From Bidens hawaiensis (lineage: Eukaryota; Streptophyta; Magnoliopsida; Asterales; Asteraceae), in NCBI GenBank assembly GCA_021521415.1, contig JAIQDT010002998.1, positions 1-64,000 of the forward strand: 64,000 nt of DNA. The letters run 5' to 3'. Each line of letters opens with the position of its first letter. Within the stretch, counting starts at the first letter, position 1. Shown one piece after another: positions 21,489 through 33,726 of the stretch. Under the pieces are notes generated by a model, which had not been told where the DNA came from, did no database searches, and saw only the letters and a program-made list of their open reading frames with translations. A program made the translations under genes and the position numbers.

Positions 21489-22040
21489 ACACTTTCAAAT
21501 GTTGTGTAGTCGTAACTAATCTAGTCCAGACATATCATATGCAGTGCAGGAAAACATAATATAGCGTAGGCTCACTTTCAAATGTTGTATAATCATAACT
21601 AATGTAGTGTAGATATATCAAACGCAGTGTAGGGATACTTTCAAGTGTTGTATAGTCATAACTAATGTAGTATAGACATATCATATGTAGTGTAGGCAAA
21701 ACTAATGTAATGTAGGCTCACTTTCAAATGTTGTGTAGTAATAACTAATGTAGTGTAGGAAAAAAATTGTAGTGTAAGCACACTTTCAAGTGTGTAATAG
21801 TCATAACTCATAACTAATTTAGTGTAGATATATCTAATGTTGTGTAGGAAAAACTAATGTATGGTAAGCACACTTTCAAATGTTGTGTAGTTATAACCAA
21901 TCTAGTTTAGGCATATCTAATGTAGTGTAGGCAATTATAGCGTAGACACACTTTCAAATGTTTTGTCATAACTAATGTAGGTGTAGAAATATCAAATGTA
22001 GTAGAGGTAGAACTAATATTTTGTAGTCATTTAAGACAAG
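21489..22040 (+). repeat. TAGTGTAG minisatellite, about seven units
   Basis: The phrase CACTTTCAAATGTTGTGTAG or a variant starts at about 21489, 21573, 21636, 21719, 21781, 21871 and 21949, a spacing of 62-90 bp. Within units AACTAATGTAGTGTAG is repeated. Confidence 0.75.
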
Positions 22041-22083
22041 TTGGTGTATGTTTTTATATATCATGTATATGTATTAAACTAGT

Positions 22084-23670
22084 TAAAGGTGGCAAACCCA
22101 ACCCAAATGGATTGTTTTGGGTCAAGATGGATAAACTTTAAAAGTAAAATGGGTTAGGATGGATCATAAAAATTCTTCAAGAAGGTCAGGATGGGTTGGA
22201 AATATACAAGTGAGTTTCATTTATAGGTTAAAATGGGTCAAAACAAAATACCCAACTTATCCAAAATTTATCTAATTCAAAATACCCAAACTATCTCGTG
22301 CGAAACAAAACTCATCCGAAACCCAAAAAACGATCAAAACGAAACAAAAACCCCGAATCGACTAAAACGAAACTGAACCGAAATACAAAAACGACCAAAA
22401 TGAAATAAAAAAACGAGAATGAAACCGAAAAACTGACCAAAACGAAACAAAAAAGCGAAATGCAACCGAAAAGCTAACCAAAATTAAACAAAAACACCGA
22501 ATCGACCAAACCGAAACTGAATCGAAATAGAAAGACTATCAAAACGAAACAAAAAAGCCGATATGAAACCGAAAGTTGACCAAAACGAAACAAAAAAAAG
22601 GGAAATGCAACTGAAAAGCCGACCAAAACAATACAAAAACACTGAACCGACCAAAACGAAACAAAAAAACCGAAACGAAACTGAATTGAAATAGAAAAAC
22701 GACCAAAACGAAATGAAAAACCGATATGAAACCGAAAAGCTAACCAAAACGAAACAAAAAAAACGAAACTCAACCGAAATAAAAAAACTACCAAAACGAA
22801 ATGCAACTGAAAAACTGACCAAAACAAAACAAAAACTCTGAACCGACCAAAACGAAACAAAAAAACCGAAACGAAACTGAACAGAAATATAAAATCGACC
22901 GAAACGAAACAAAAAAACTGAATTGAAACTGAAAAACTGACCAAAAGGAAACATAAAAAAACTAAATGCAATTTAAAAACCGTACCAAAACGAATCAAAA
23001 ACACTGAACCGACCAAACGAAACAAAAAAACTGAAACAAAACTGAACCGAAATAGAAAAAGGACCAAAACGATTACAAAAAAACGGTATTAAATCGAAAA
23101 ACTGACCAAAACGAAACAAATAAGAGTGAAATGCAATCAAAAGCTTACCAAAACGAAACAAAAAAACTGAAACGTAGCCGATCAAAATAAAACAAAATGA
23201 ATCGAAACGAAATGAAACCAAAAAAACTGACTAAAACAAAACAACACTGAAACCGAAAAAACCGAGAAATCGAAACCGAAATCATTAAAACCGAGCAGAT
23301 ACCGAAACCAACCGAAATGAAAAAAAATAAAACCGAACCGAAAAAAACCCCAAAAAACTCGAACCTGAACCGGTACAAAACGGTTTTTTTTTAATGAACG
23401 AGGATGATGGGGGAAACACTTTAGTTATTTTACATTTTGCGTTTTTTATTTATATTTCGAGTTATTATTTTTTTAATAGTTTTTTTGAATATTTTTTAGG
23501 GGTTTTTAAAATCCTTTGTATGTCAACATTCACTTGGGTGAAGCTGGGTTAACTTTACCCATTTTGACCCATATTCATTCTAACCTCCTATTTTAAAAAT
23601 CCATCCTGATCCATACCCATCCTGACCCATCATCCAAATCCAACCCAACCTACTCACATTGCCACCTCTA
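22084..23670. mobile_element. hAT-type non-autonomous element, 1587 bp, filled with minisatellite
   Basis: The terminal inverted repeats are TAAAGGTGGCAA (left) and TAGAGGTGGCAA (right, inverted). An exact 8-bp duplication AAACTAGT flanks it (22076-22083 and 23671-23678), which is diagnostic for hAT. Subterminal regions share GGGTCA and GGATGG words in inverted order. About 22310-23350 is a degenerate minisatellite of GACCAAAACGAAACAAAAA-like units alternating with ACCGAAA. The phenylalanine-rich minus-strand ORFs over it are artefacts. Confidence 0.85.
22310..23350 (+). repeat. Purine-strand ACCGAAA / CCAAAACGAAAC minisatellite
   Basis: About 1 kb in which one strand is nearly free of T, composed of irregular 20-65 bp units around CCAAAACGAAACAAAAA and CCGAAA. 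It lies entirely within the hAT-type element. Confidence 0.85.
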
Positions 23671-24140
23671 AAACTAGTATATTAACAAATCAATTATTTT
23701 ATTATGAAATATAATATAAGAAATTAGCCTTGATATTATTAATCAACGTACAAATAGAACTATTTTGATCTGAAAACAAAATCCTACCCAACAAAAATTT
23801 GAACTAATTTGAACTAAAGACAATTGTTTTCAAATGATTAAGATTTTGAAAATAAAAAAAATTGGTGGTTGAAAGTTTCTAGCTAAAGAAATATTAACTT
23901 AAAATTTGGAATAAAATGAGAGATGGCCATTAATGATATAGTTTACATATTACATATTAAATGTCTACATTTGGATAACCAAAATACCATTTTTTATTAA
24001 AAATCTCGGATTTTATCTTTCATATTTGTTATAATATTTCCACTTTTATTATAAACCATTAACATATTGAATGGTCTAGATATATTTCTCGCGCTTCTCG
24101 CATGAACCATCCTCTGTGTGTGTGTGTGTGTTATAAAGCT

Positions 24141-24484
24141 AGGTTATCGTACAATAATCCTTAACGTACAAAAACATACACGAATTACACTCAAGACAAA
24201 AACAAAATGCTCAAAAGCAAAAACAAAAGGCTCAAGGCCATAAAAAATGCTCTAAAGCCAAAGTACAAAAACGCTCAAGAATCTGTAATACACTCAAAAC
24301 ATGTGTCGTGAAAAAAAGTAAAAAAATCGATCGATTAACGATTCAAATATGTTTTTGCCGGTGAATCGATGATTAATTGGGTATGTATTGATGATTTCGA
24401 GATCTATGTGAATTCATGGATCAATTTCATGAATATAAATATTTTTGTACGTTAAGTTACATTAAGGATTATTGTATTCTATCC
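24141..24484. mobile_element. Small MITE, about 340 bp
   Basis: The left ACAATAATCCTTAACGTACA and the right inverted ACAATAATCCTTAATGTA...ACGTACAAAAA are inverted copies. A CTCAA(G/A)-rich centre and a GATCGATTAACGATTC stretch lie between. The target duplication was not resolved. Confidence 0.55.
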
Positions 24485-24891
24485 TTTATCATATATTATA
24501 TCTATACCAAAATAAATATATACATATTATACTACTATACGTTGTTAGAATATATTATAAAACATACTTTGTGAATAAACCATTTTGTAAAGATTGAAAA
24601 GAATATAATTTCAAATGGTATCATTAATATATTATACTACATATATTGTTGAAGATTGTAAATAAAAAAAAATAAAAAATACCGATATACTATCATTTTA
24701 CGAAGCAATTTTTTTAATCATTAAATTATAAATATATGCTTAAAATTTGATACATTTTTTAAAATCAATCCATATATCTATAGATTTTTTTTGTATATTG
24801 TCATCTAAATTTATAAATTTAAATATATGCTTTAAATATATTCATTTGTTTTTCGCTTAATGTAATAAACTATATATATATTAAAAAGTAA

Positions 24892-25439
24892 TCTAACTAT
24901 ACTAATAAAAGAAAATAATGAAGATGATGCGGCAATCCCACATTCATTCTTGGCCTAATCTCCCTTCTCATTTATTTGATTTATCCATTGGTTATGGAGC
25001 AAAACCATATTGACAAATGGGTTATAATTTCCTTTTTAATTCTCTAATCTCTCATTTAATTCTTTCTAACAATCCATGGGTCATGGGTCAAGATAATTTT
25101 GTCAAATGAGTTATAATTTCATTTCTAATTATCTAATTTATCATCTTATTTATTCTAACAATCCATAGGTCATGGTACAAAACAATTTTGAGAAATGGGT
25201 TATAATTTTCTAATCTTTCATCTCATTCATCATAGTTATCCACGAGTTATTGGTCAAAACAGTTTATGCAAATATTGTATATAAAAAATCGATTTTGTAA
25301 ATTTGAGATTCTAGACCTCTTATTGTTTGTACTATATATTTTATTTTTACCTTTAATTTTGTTCATTTCTTTCAAATAATAGATCTTTTTGTTTTTACTA
25401 TTTGGCAAATCCCGTGTAATACACGGGTTCAAAAGCTAG
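24892..25439 (+). mobile_element. Non-autonomous Helitron, 548 bp
   Basis: It begins TCTAACTATACTAATAAAAG after an A and ends CTAG before a T. A perfect hairpin CCCGTGT-AAT-ACACGGG (25411-25427) lies 8 bases before the terminal CTAG. The interior has about three diverged repeats near 110 bp containing CAATCCAT(G/A)GGTCATGG. No coding sequence. Confidence 0.85.
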
Positions 25440-26649
25440 TGAAAGTATATACCAATAACATTAGTTTATAATAAATCTTACCATATTTAGTTTCTTGGTT
25501 TTTTTTATAAATGATTGTTTCGGATTTTTGTGGAACTTAAATTTGATTGCTAGGGGTCAAAAGTTGGTTTATAGATTATCTGGTACAAATTAACTAGATT
25601 TGACTCAAATTTGTTACAGTTCAAAAATGAGTAATCTGAGTATTTTAAAAGTTTGAGAATGCAAATAGATTTATCGTCAAACTTGTTATGAGTTAAAAGT
25701 TTTAACTTGAAAATATCAAACAAATTACAGTTAGAATTTTGAACGTGCTTTTGGTTTTGAAATTATTTTTAATCACATTTTTTGAAATAATCAAAAGATT
25801 CGGGATTTGACAAATTAAGTAGTTAGCCAATGACTATTAAAATTTAAGAAATATGGTGAACACTTCCGACATGCCAACTCCAAGCCTATTCATGCTTCTA
25901 ACTTTTATTAAATTTGAAACATATGTGTCATTGATTATTCCTTCAATGGTGATCATAATGTTGTTTGTGAAGCATGTCATAAAAATTACTAGAAGACCGA
26001 GTGATTAAGTTATTTTTTATTTTTATTTCTGTTTTGTTTTTAATCTTTTTTATTTCACTTATTCTATTTTTACCTCTTTATTACTCTTGTCGAAACGTAT
26101 GCTATAAGGGATCGGTTTTTAAAACCATGGATCAAGTCCTTGTTGGATATAAAATTGTTTTCAGCCCATGTGACCCATAAATAATTGGTTTGGATTTGAT
26201 AGCCTAGTCTTGGTTCACAATTGGTTCTCAGCCCATCAGGGTTTTCGACCCAACTTGAAAGTTCTGAAATATAAAATATATTTGTCTGCATTACTGGTCT
26301 CATATATTTCAAATCACTAATCCTCAAACTCTTTCCAATCCGAAAACCCCTTGAACTTCTGTGCCATTAAACCTTTTAAGTCTTATATTTCAAGCTCTTA
26401 CGAGATCAACGTTGATTAATAGGTAAACAAAAGCTTGATAAAGGGGTCTTTCAAATCTATGTGAATGATAACTGGATGGAACGAACATTAATCATGTTAC
26501 GAATTTTGTTTAGGATAGAGATTATGATGTTTGTGAGTTGATTATTGAATCTTCGGTCATGTTATGTAATTCTAGATGTTGCGGGTCTTTCATCAATTTG
26601 GTGTTTTGGAGAAGATGGCACCTATTCCAAGACGAAACCACAAGGGTTT
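25440..26649. other. AT-rich intergenic DNA, no gene seen
   Basis: There are no convincing ORFs, RNA genes or element ends. The right part may be the decayed beginning of family B element sequence. Confidence 0.4.
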
Positions 26650-26655
26650 TCCTTG

Positions 26656-26816
26656 CCGAGATCGTCATAGATCTCGGGTTTCAGAGTTCTCGGGACGTTT
26701 GACCGAGAACATGTGGTCAAATTGATAACTCCTAAGTTCACTTAAAATTTCAAGGGTTCTCGGTTGACTTGTTGACCGAGAAACTATTCTGAGTGACTGA
26801 GAACTCCTGTTCTCGG
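26656..26816 (+). repeat. CCGAGA/TCTCGG motif array of family B
   Basis: Seven exact copies within 161 bp start at 26656, 26672 (inverted), 26688 (inverted), 26703, 26758 (inverted), 26776 and 26811 (inverted). There is a near copy CTGAGA at about 26797. Most are embedded in GTTCTCGG or ACCGAGAA. The same hexamer makes the hairpin in the family B LTR. Confidence 0.75.
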
Positions 26817-27037
26817 TGGATTTGAGCTTATTTGGACAGAAAACACCATTTTGACCGAAAACCTATCATTTGGACATAAATCACCACTTTGGACCGAAAC
26901 TAACTTAAATTGACAATAATTTACATTGAATGACTAGTATTACTTAAAATTAACATTCGTGGTCCCTTTTTTCTTGTAAATTAAATATTTATCACTATAA
27001 TATGGGTAATTGTTAAGTTAAGTGAATGGTTTATTAA

Positions 27038-29018
27038 TGTCACACCCCAAAACATGGCCTAGGAGTGTGACGACTATGTTGGTACCTCTTTTGTAAATAT
27101 ATCAAAGTTACGTTATTTAGCGGAAGACTTTATAATTTGTGAATTAAAGTAGTAAATATTTACATATACAAAAGTAGGGATTTAAAAGATTCCTGATTAA
27201 GTTTACAAGATTACTAGTTTTATAATTACAAAACCACCATTTATAATTTAACTTTATACAAAACAAATCCGAGCCATCGGATATTCAAAGCACTTCGTCA
27301 CTCCAAGCGCTATCATTGTTCACCTGCAAAATGTAATAAAATATCAGCAACGAATGCTGATGAACACGCTGACGCTAAAATATTTTCTTTTACTTTATTA
27401 CCCCTCGAGACTACGCCTGCCTCGGCCCATCGTGGCTTAGGAATAACAAAGTTAAACAACACAATTATAAATTTGAGCCTCTACACTAGATCACGTCAGC
27501 AAACACCGCAGCGTTCGACTTAGTTAAGTACCCGTAAGTGTACACATGGTCGTGCTTCCTATAGGAAAGCGTCCTACGACCAAGCGTGGTGCGATGTGCC
27601 CACCGCGTACTACCACATATGTAAGGATCCAGACACACATATACTACAGCCTGAGGGCTAGGCTTATTCTTATTTATAACGGTTTTAGGAACACATAGTT
27701 CCTTGTAAATAATTTTCATATAACATGTTTGACTTATTTGAAAACAAGTTTATAAAAGTTTGGGGGCGTATTCACCTTATCGCTTTGGGATCGGATTCAA
27801 ACACCGTCCGAGGGTCTTTCCCTTGCTATCTCGCACCTATAGTACGAGTATAACCATTTGTTAGTCGGATATACAATCCGGCTTAAGACCTTTAGTCTTA
27901 TTTTATAAACTTTACCTCGATGAACCTTTAGTTCATAAATCACTTTTACTTGAAAACCTTTAGTTTAAAAGTAATTATAGACCTTTAGTTTATATATAAA
28001 AAACGACGTTTCTTCTTCTCTAAGAAATGTATTCTTTTTCTTTTATTATTTAAGAATAGTCATTATTACTTAAATAATATTTTCATAACAAATAATATAC
28101 ATATATATACTTACACACATATATATGCATATTTACAATTCAATCTTTTATTCTTTTCTTTGTTATGTTTATTCTTTTTTTATCGAGGTATCGAGTATAG
28201 CCTCGACTTAAGGCTTAAGCCTTTAATATAATATTATATCATATTCATTTGTCGTTACGCCTAATCTTGTTGGCGTTTTTAGAAACCCTAGGAACTTGAG
28301 CAGCACTCCAATGCCACTTGATTAACGTTCCTCCTTGTTGTCAAACACCAATCTTTAACACTTGTTGGCACGCTTCTCGAGACTCATCGCCATGATAACA
28401 AATGCTTTCTTGGTTGAATGTGGGTGGAGGTTGGCACGCACTTCAAGGAAATGTCGACACGGAAATCGAGGATCGGGACACGCCTATCGAGGGATTATAG
28501 CACGAACGTCGAGGTGGATCGATAATATGATTGAGATATTCTACAGAGATGTTAGAGAGAGAGAAGTAGGCTGAGTTTGGAACGCATCAAGTGAGATCCC
28601 GGACCTGCTATTTATAGACAAAATTTGGGATCTCATCGCGGTACGCGACGGCCTCCTGGGCAACCGTCGCGTACCGCGACGTAGCTCTGGCCATTCACAC
28701 CATAGGTCTGCCACGTGTCGCCACGTGGCAGACGGTGTGCCACGTGTTGACACGTGGCGGACGTCGTGCCACGTGTGGCCACGTGGCGGGACACGTGGCG
28801 ACCGGTGTGCCACGTGTGGCCACGTGGCAGGCCACGCGTCTCGCTGTCAGACACCCCATCGCGTATCGCGATGGGTTTCTCAGCTGATTCATCGCGTAGC
28901 GCGATGGGTCAGAAAATCAGAATTTTAAATTTTAACCCTCGGATTTGGAATTTGGCAATTTTTGTCCCTTGACTTTGGAAAATTGACATTTTGAACTCGA
29001 AATTTTCACGATGTTACA
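27038..29018 (-). repeat. 3' LTR of the Gypsy, 1981 bp
   Basis: On the plus strand it reads TGTCACACCCC at the left and GATGTTACA at the right. Homology to 35005-36612 starts at about 27358 and is close throughout. The sense TATA box is CTATAAATAG (rc at about 28608-28617), directly downstream of a GC-rich palindrome and G-box block. Confidence 0.9.
28631..28900 (-). promoter_or_regulatory. G-box array and CG hairpins in the Gypsy LTR U3
   Basis: A perfect 15-bp stem CGCGGTACGCGACGG (28637-28651, complement at 28664-28678) is followed by nine CACGTG cores within about 125 bp (28710-28835). Two palindromes of the form CATCGCG-TAN-CGCGATG follow. In sense it lies just upstream of the TATA box. 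CACGTG is the plant G-box bound by bZIP and bHLH factors. Regulation by such factors is inference. Confidence 0.7.
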
Positions 29019-29058
29019 TCCTCCCCACCTTGAAATAAATCTCATACTCGAGATTGCC

Positions 29059-30627
29059 TTACAAGAACAAGTGGGTGTATTTCTTTTTCATTTCTGATTC
29101 GAGTTCCCATGTAAACTCGGGTCCTCTTCGGGAATCCCATTTTACTTTCACAATTTTCAATGTTCTTCTTTTTAATATCTTTGTTTTCGAATCTTCAATT
29201 TGAATAGGACGTTCTACGAATTTTAAGTTTTCATTTATTTCAATGACTTTTAATGGCATGGCTAAAGATTCATCAGTTAAGCATTTATGCATATTCGAAT
29301 TATGGAATACATCGTGTATCCCTTGCTTTTCCTCAGGTAGTCGCAAACGATATGCAATAGTGCCGATTCGTTCAAGTACCTCGAAGGGTCCAACGAATCG
29401 AGGACTCAATTTTCCTTTCTTACCGAAGCGAACAACGCCTCTCCAAGACGAGACTTTCAATAACACTTTGTCACCAACATTAAACTCTAACGGCTTACGA
29501 CGGACATCAGCGTAACTCTTTTGACGATCACGTGCCGTCTTAAGTCGTTCTCGGGTTTGGAAAATCTTGTCGGTGGTTTCTTGGACTATTTCGGGTCCAA
29601 TTAATTGATTGTCTCCGGTTTCAGACCAACACACGGGCGTTCTACATTTTCGACCATATAACGCCTCAAATGGTGCAGCTTGAATACTTGTGTGATAGCT
29701 ATTATTATACGAGAATTTCATTAGGGGTAAGTGGTCATCCCAACTTCCACCTAAGTCAATCACACAAGCCCGAAGCATGTCCTCCAACGTTTGAATTGTC
29801 CTTTCGCTTTGCTCATCAGTTTGTGGATGATAGGCGGTGCTAAGTTTTAGCTTTGTGCCGAGTGCTTGTTGGAAGCTTTTCCAGAAATGAGACGTAAAAC
29901 GATTGTCTCAATCAGAAATTATGGACAGCCTTACTCCATGTAATGTAACGATCTTGTTTACGTAAATACATGCTAGCTTGTCCATTGAGTACGACTCATT
30001 GATGGGTATGAAGTGTGCGGACTTTGTTAATCAATCCACAATCACCCAAATAGCATTGTGTTGTCGAGTCGTCTTCGGGAATTTGGTAATGAAATCCATA
30101 GTGATTAACTCCCACTTCCATACGGGAAGTTCGGGTTGCTGAAGCAATCCCGAAGGCCTTTGGTGTTCAGCCTTAACTTTCAAACATGTCAAACATTTCG
30201 CAACATGCGAAGCAACATCCCTTTTCATCCCATTCCACAAGTAGTTCGATTTGAGGTTATGATACATTTTGTCACTACCGGGGTGCATCATATACTTGGA
30301 CTTATGGGCTTCGTTCAAAATTTTCTCACGCAAGTCTCCAACGATTGGTACCCAAATTCTATTATAGAGTCTAAGGATACCATCGTCACCTTTGACTAGC
30401 GAGTCAATGGTGCCGTTACGTTTTTCGTCGGAGATTTGGTTTTCATTGATCACTTGAGTTTGATCCAATTTGATTTGTTCGATGATATCAACTTGGAGTT
30501 CTAGACGCAACGCTCGGACTCTTTTGGGCTTCTCATGTTCTTTGCGACTTGAGGCATCAGCCACGATGTTGGCTTTGCCTTCATGGTAAACAATCTCGTA
30601 GTCGTAATCATTGAAAGTTTCCATCCA
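29059..30627 (-). pseudogene. Gypsy integrase with chromodomain-like C-terminus
   Basis: The frame runs continuously but contains TGA at 30031-30033 (in IWVIVD-stop-LTKSAHF) and at 29908-29910 (IISD-stop-DNRF), both where family members have CGA. The N-terminal HHCC zinc part (HPGSDKMYHNLKSNYLW, CLTCLKVKAEHQ) is followed by the core (MDFITKFPKT, later [15 protein letters not shown]), then the GPF-type tail ([12 protein letters not shown]) and [12 protein letters not shown]. It ends in the chromovirus tail [20 protein letters not shown]. It would insert element DNA into chromatin. It ends at TAA 29059-29061, next to the purine tract and 3' LTR. Confidence 0.88.
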
Positions 30628-30909
30628 TCATCGTTGGCGCATGTTGAGCTCTTTTTGATCGAAAATATGCTTTAAACTTTTATGATCGGTGTACACGGTA
30701 AATCTTACTCCATAGAGATAGTGCCTCCATATCTTAAGTGCAAAGATTATGGCGCCTAACTCTAGATCATGAGTTTTATAGTACTTTTCGTGTACTTTGA
30801 GTTGACGAGAGGCGTAAGCGATTACTTTCTTACGTTGCATTAGTACACATCCCAAGACAGAGTGAGATGCGTCACTAAATACCACAAAGTCCTCAGTACC
30901 TTCTGGCAA
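30628..30909 (-). pseudogene. Gypsy RNase H segment
   Basis: [19 protein letters not shown] contains the first catalytic Asp of the retroelement RNase [21 protein letters not shown] and [14 protein letters not shown] follow in the order typical of Gypsy. TGA at 30628-30630 replaces CGA in the phrase NMRQR-R-WME. A small deletion at 30893-30909 shifts the frame relative to RT. Confidence 0.88.
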
Positions 30910-32803
30910 GGCCAGTATAGGTGAGTTTTTGTTTGAGTATATCGAACGCCTCTTGCTGCTTTATTCCCCATTCGTATTTTATGTTCTTGCGAGTTAAGGA
31001 GGTTAGGGGAACAACGATTTGGGAAAAGTTTTCAATGAATCTTCGGTAATAGCAGGCCAAACCTAAGAAACTTCGAATCTCGGTTGGCGATTTTGGGATC
31101 TCCCACTTAGAGATAACTTCAATCTTAGCGGGATCGACTTGAATACCGTTGACGTTGATGATGTGACCAAGAAATTGTACGTCGTGCAACCAGAACTCGC
31201 ATTTCCAGAACTTGGCATACAACTTCTCGGTTCTAATAATTTCAAGCAAGGTTTGAAGATGGACTTCATGATCAGCCTTTGATTTAGAATAAATAAGTAT
31301 GTCTTCGATGAATACGATAACAAATTTATCTAAGTAAGGCTTACAAATACGATTCATCATGTCCATGAACGCAGCTGAAGCATTAGTAAGTCCAAACGGC
31401 ATGACCGTGAACTCATAATGTCCATACCTCGTTCTAAAAGCAGTCTTTGGGATATCTTCAGATTGGACTTTGAGTTGGTGATAGCCGGAACGAAAATCGA
31501 TTTTAGAAAAGAAGCTAGCACCTTGAAGTTGGTCAAAAAGATCATCGATTCGAGGAAGTAGATAACGATTTTTGATTGTGACTTTGTTTAACGCACGATA
31601 ATCGATACACATACGCATAGATCCGTCCTTCTTTTTGAAGAATAGAATTGGCGCTCCCCAAGGTGACGAACTTGGTCGTATGAAGCCTTTCTCCAGAAGC
31701 TCATCAAGTTGTTTCTCTAATTCCTTCATCTCGGTTGGCGCTAAGCGATACGGAGCTTTGGCGATTGGAGCAGTACCGAGAATGAGATCTATCCTAAACT
31801 CTACTTCGCGATCGGGAGGAATTCCGGGAAGTTCATCAGGAAAGACATCGGAAAAGTCGGAGACTATAGGTACGTCCTTTATCTCCTTTGGCTTTGATTC
31901 TTCAGTGACGTAGGCCATGAATTCTAAGCATCCTTGATTTAAACATTTGTTAGCCCTGATCATGGAAATTATGCTAACTTGGCCAGCGTCTTTGTCCCCT
32001 TCAATTCGAATCGTTCGTTTAACGGGGGCTTGAAGTTCAACAGTTTTGCTATTGCAGATGATACGGGCATGATTATTGGATAACCAATCCATACTAAGTA
32101 CAATATCAAAACCAGCGAGTGCCATGTGTAAAAGTTGAATAGGCAGAATATAACCAGCTAAGTGGATTTTTCCGTTTTCAAGGGCTTCGAAGATCTTAAC
32201 GATTTCGCCACTAGCAGTCTCGACGCTTAGAGTTTTATTTAACTTTATTAAAGGTTCTTTTAATAGACTACAAAAGCTATAATCTATAAAACTTAAATTG
32301 GCACCTGAATTGAATAAAATTCTAGCATAGGTGTCGTTGACTAGAAACGTACCGGTAATGGTTTCCGGCATGTCAGCGGCTTTCTTTGTGTCGAGTACGA
32401 AGACTCGAGTATTTCCCTTCTTGTTCTGGCCACTTCCACCCGCACCACCAGCAGCGGGTTTGTTCTTTGGGCACTCGAAGCTCAAGTGTCCCATTTCCTT
32501 ACAGTTGTAGCACGTCATCTTCTTTTTCCAACAATAAGCAGCCGCATGGCCCGCACAGTTGCATGACTCACAAACTTTAGGAGGCGGAGCGAAGTTGCAT
32601 CGACCCTTGTGGTACCTCCTACATGTCTTGCATGGCGCACCATTTGAATTGAATTGATTTTGGTTTACGCCTTTGCCTTTGTAGTTGGCGCCTCCACTTG
32701 TTCTCCCTTGGGTTGTTGTGGTTGAAACCTTCTTGTCCTCTTCTTTGTTGCGGATCATTCCGCCCATCTGGTAACCAGCTAACTCCATCACAGAGTCAGC
32801 TGT
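30893..32803 (-). pseudogene. Gypsy zinc knuckle, protease and reverse transcriptase
   Basis: After a CX2CX4HX4C knuckle ([14 protein letters not shown]) come protease residues [13 protein letters not shown], where the catalytic Asp of DSG is replaced by Asn. The reverse transcriptase follows: [53 protein letters not shown] and [12 protein letters not shown]. The last is the catalytic YXDD-type motif, normally FIDD, with the first Asp changed to Glu. So both enzymes are probably dead regardless of the stops. The frame is continuous with gag apart from TAA at 32804-32806. Confidence 0.88.
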
Positions 32804-33586
32804 TTATGGTAAGTGTGACCTCACCATGTCACGGATTTCCCGCGGTAGTCCCCAAATGTATCGGGTAACTTTGCTGGATTCAGGATTCACTAGCTGGGGA
32901 ACCAGACGACAATATTCGTGAAACTTAGTGTTATATTCACGAAGGTTTGTCCCTACGACCTTAAGATTGAGAAATATTGTATGGATTTGGTCGGTCTCAT
33001 GCATGGGACAAAACTTTCCCATTAATATCGCTTTGAACTCATCCCAGGTCAAACCATACATCACCTCTCTACCCTTGCTCGTCATCGTCGTATTCCACCA
33101 CTCACGTGCTTCTCCTTTGAACATAAGGGCAGAATATTGAATTTTCTCCTCATCGGAACACTTACTTGTAATCACAATTTTCTCCATTTCCTCAAGCCAC
33201 CTCACGGTTGTGCTGGCTCCCTTATCACCATGGAACTTTTTCAGTCCATAATATTTAAAGTCTTTGAACGAACACCCACCAATCTTGAGTTTCTTAAACT
33301 TTTGTCCAACACTCCCATCAATATTTGATTCATGAACGCTTTCCTCGACACGAGATGGGTTCGGACAAGATTTTTGAGAGGGGTTAACGGATCGAGAATG
33401 TTTGGATTGCCTAGATTGGGATCTAGCTTCGGATTCTTCCCTAACCAATTTCTTAATCATCTTTTGAATTTGACTCATATATTTATCGGGGATAGGTTCT
33501 TCTTGTTCTTTTTCGGGGTCTTTCCCCTTTTCTTTTATTTCTTTTTCTTTCCGTGTATTTTCGTTGTTATTACTTTGTTCAGACAT
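32804..33586 (-). pseudogene. Gypsy Gag (Retrotrans_gag type)
   Basis: The ATG at 33584-33586 (MSEQSNNNENTRKEKE) opens a charged N-terminus. The core follows with WLEEMEKIVITSKCSDEEKI, EAREWWNTTMTSKG, and LTWDEFKAILMGKFCP, the usual plant Gypsy capsid region, ending in GLPREIRDMVRSHLP. TAA at 32804-32806 then stands where CAA is expected, and the frame reads on into the zinc knuckle, so Gag and Pol were one ORF. It forms the particle shell in intact elements. Confidence 0.9.
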
Positions 33587-33674
33587 TTTTCTTTCAATAT
33601 GTCTTTAACTGAAATTTAACAAATTTCTTATATTAAACACATGTCTTATTCATACATATATAAATATCACGAAA

Positions 33675-33676
<2 letters not shown>

Positions 33677-33725
<49 letters not shown>
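33677..33725. repeat. (TA)n microsatellite
   Basis: About 24 TA units between Gypsy gag and the upstream extra ORF. Confidence 0.95.

Positions 33726-33726
<1 letters not shown>

Larger units (their letters stand above)
21111..24113. mobile_element. Larger relative of the preceding MITE, interrupted by a hAT-type element
   Basis: The left end has GGTTCACTTCAG and TGCGAGAAGTGCGA; the right end, inverted, has GGTTCATGCGAGAAGCGCGA. The interior carries an AT-rich part, the TAGTGTAG minisatellite and a nested 1.6-kb hAT-type element. Ends are approximate. Confidence 0.4.

Noticed and set aside
22474..23378. Long minus-strand ORFs rich in Phe, Ser and Val
   Set aside because: They are the complement of the purine-rich minisatellite inside the hAT-type element; repeats without stops give open frames by composition.
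28541..28972. Several overlapping GC-rich ORFs (also 36185-36617)
   Set aside because: They lie across the CACGTG array of the Gypsy LTR on both strands; their His/Arg/Val/Ala-rich products follow from the repeat.
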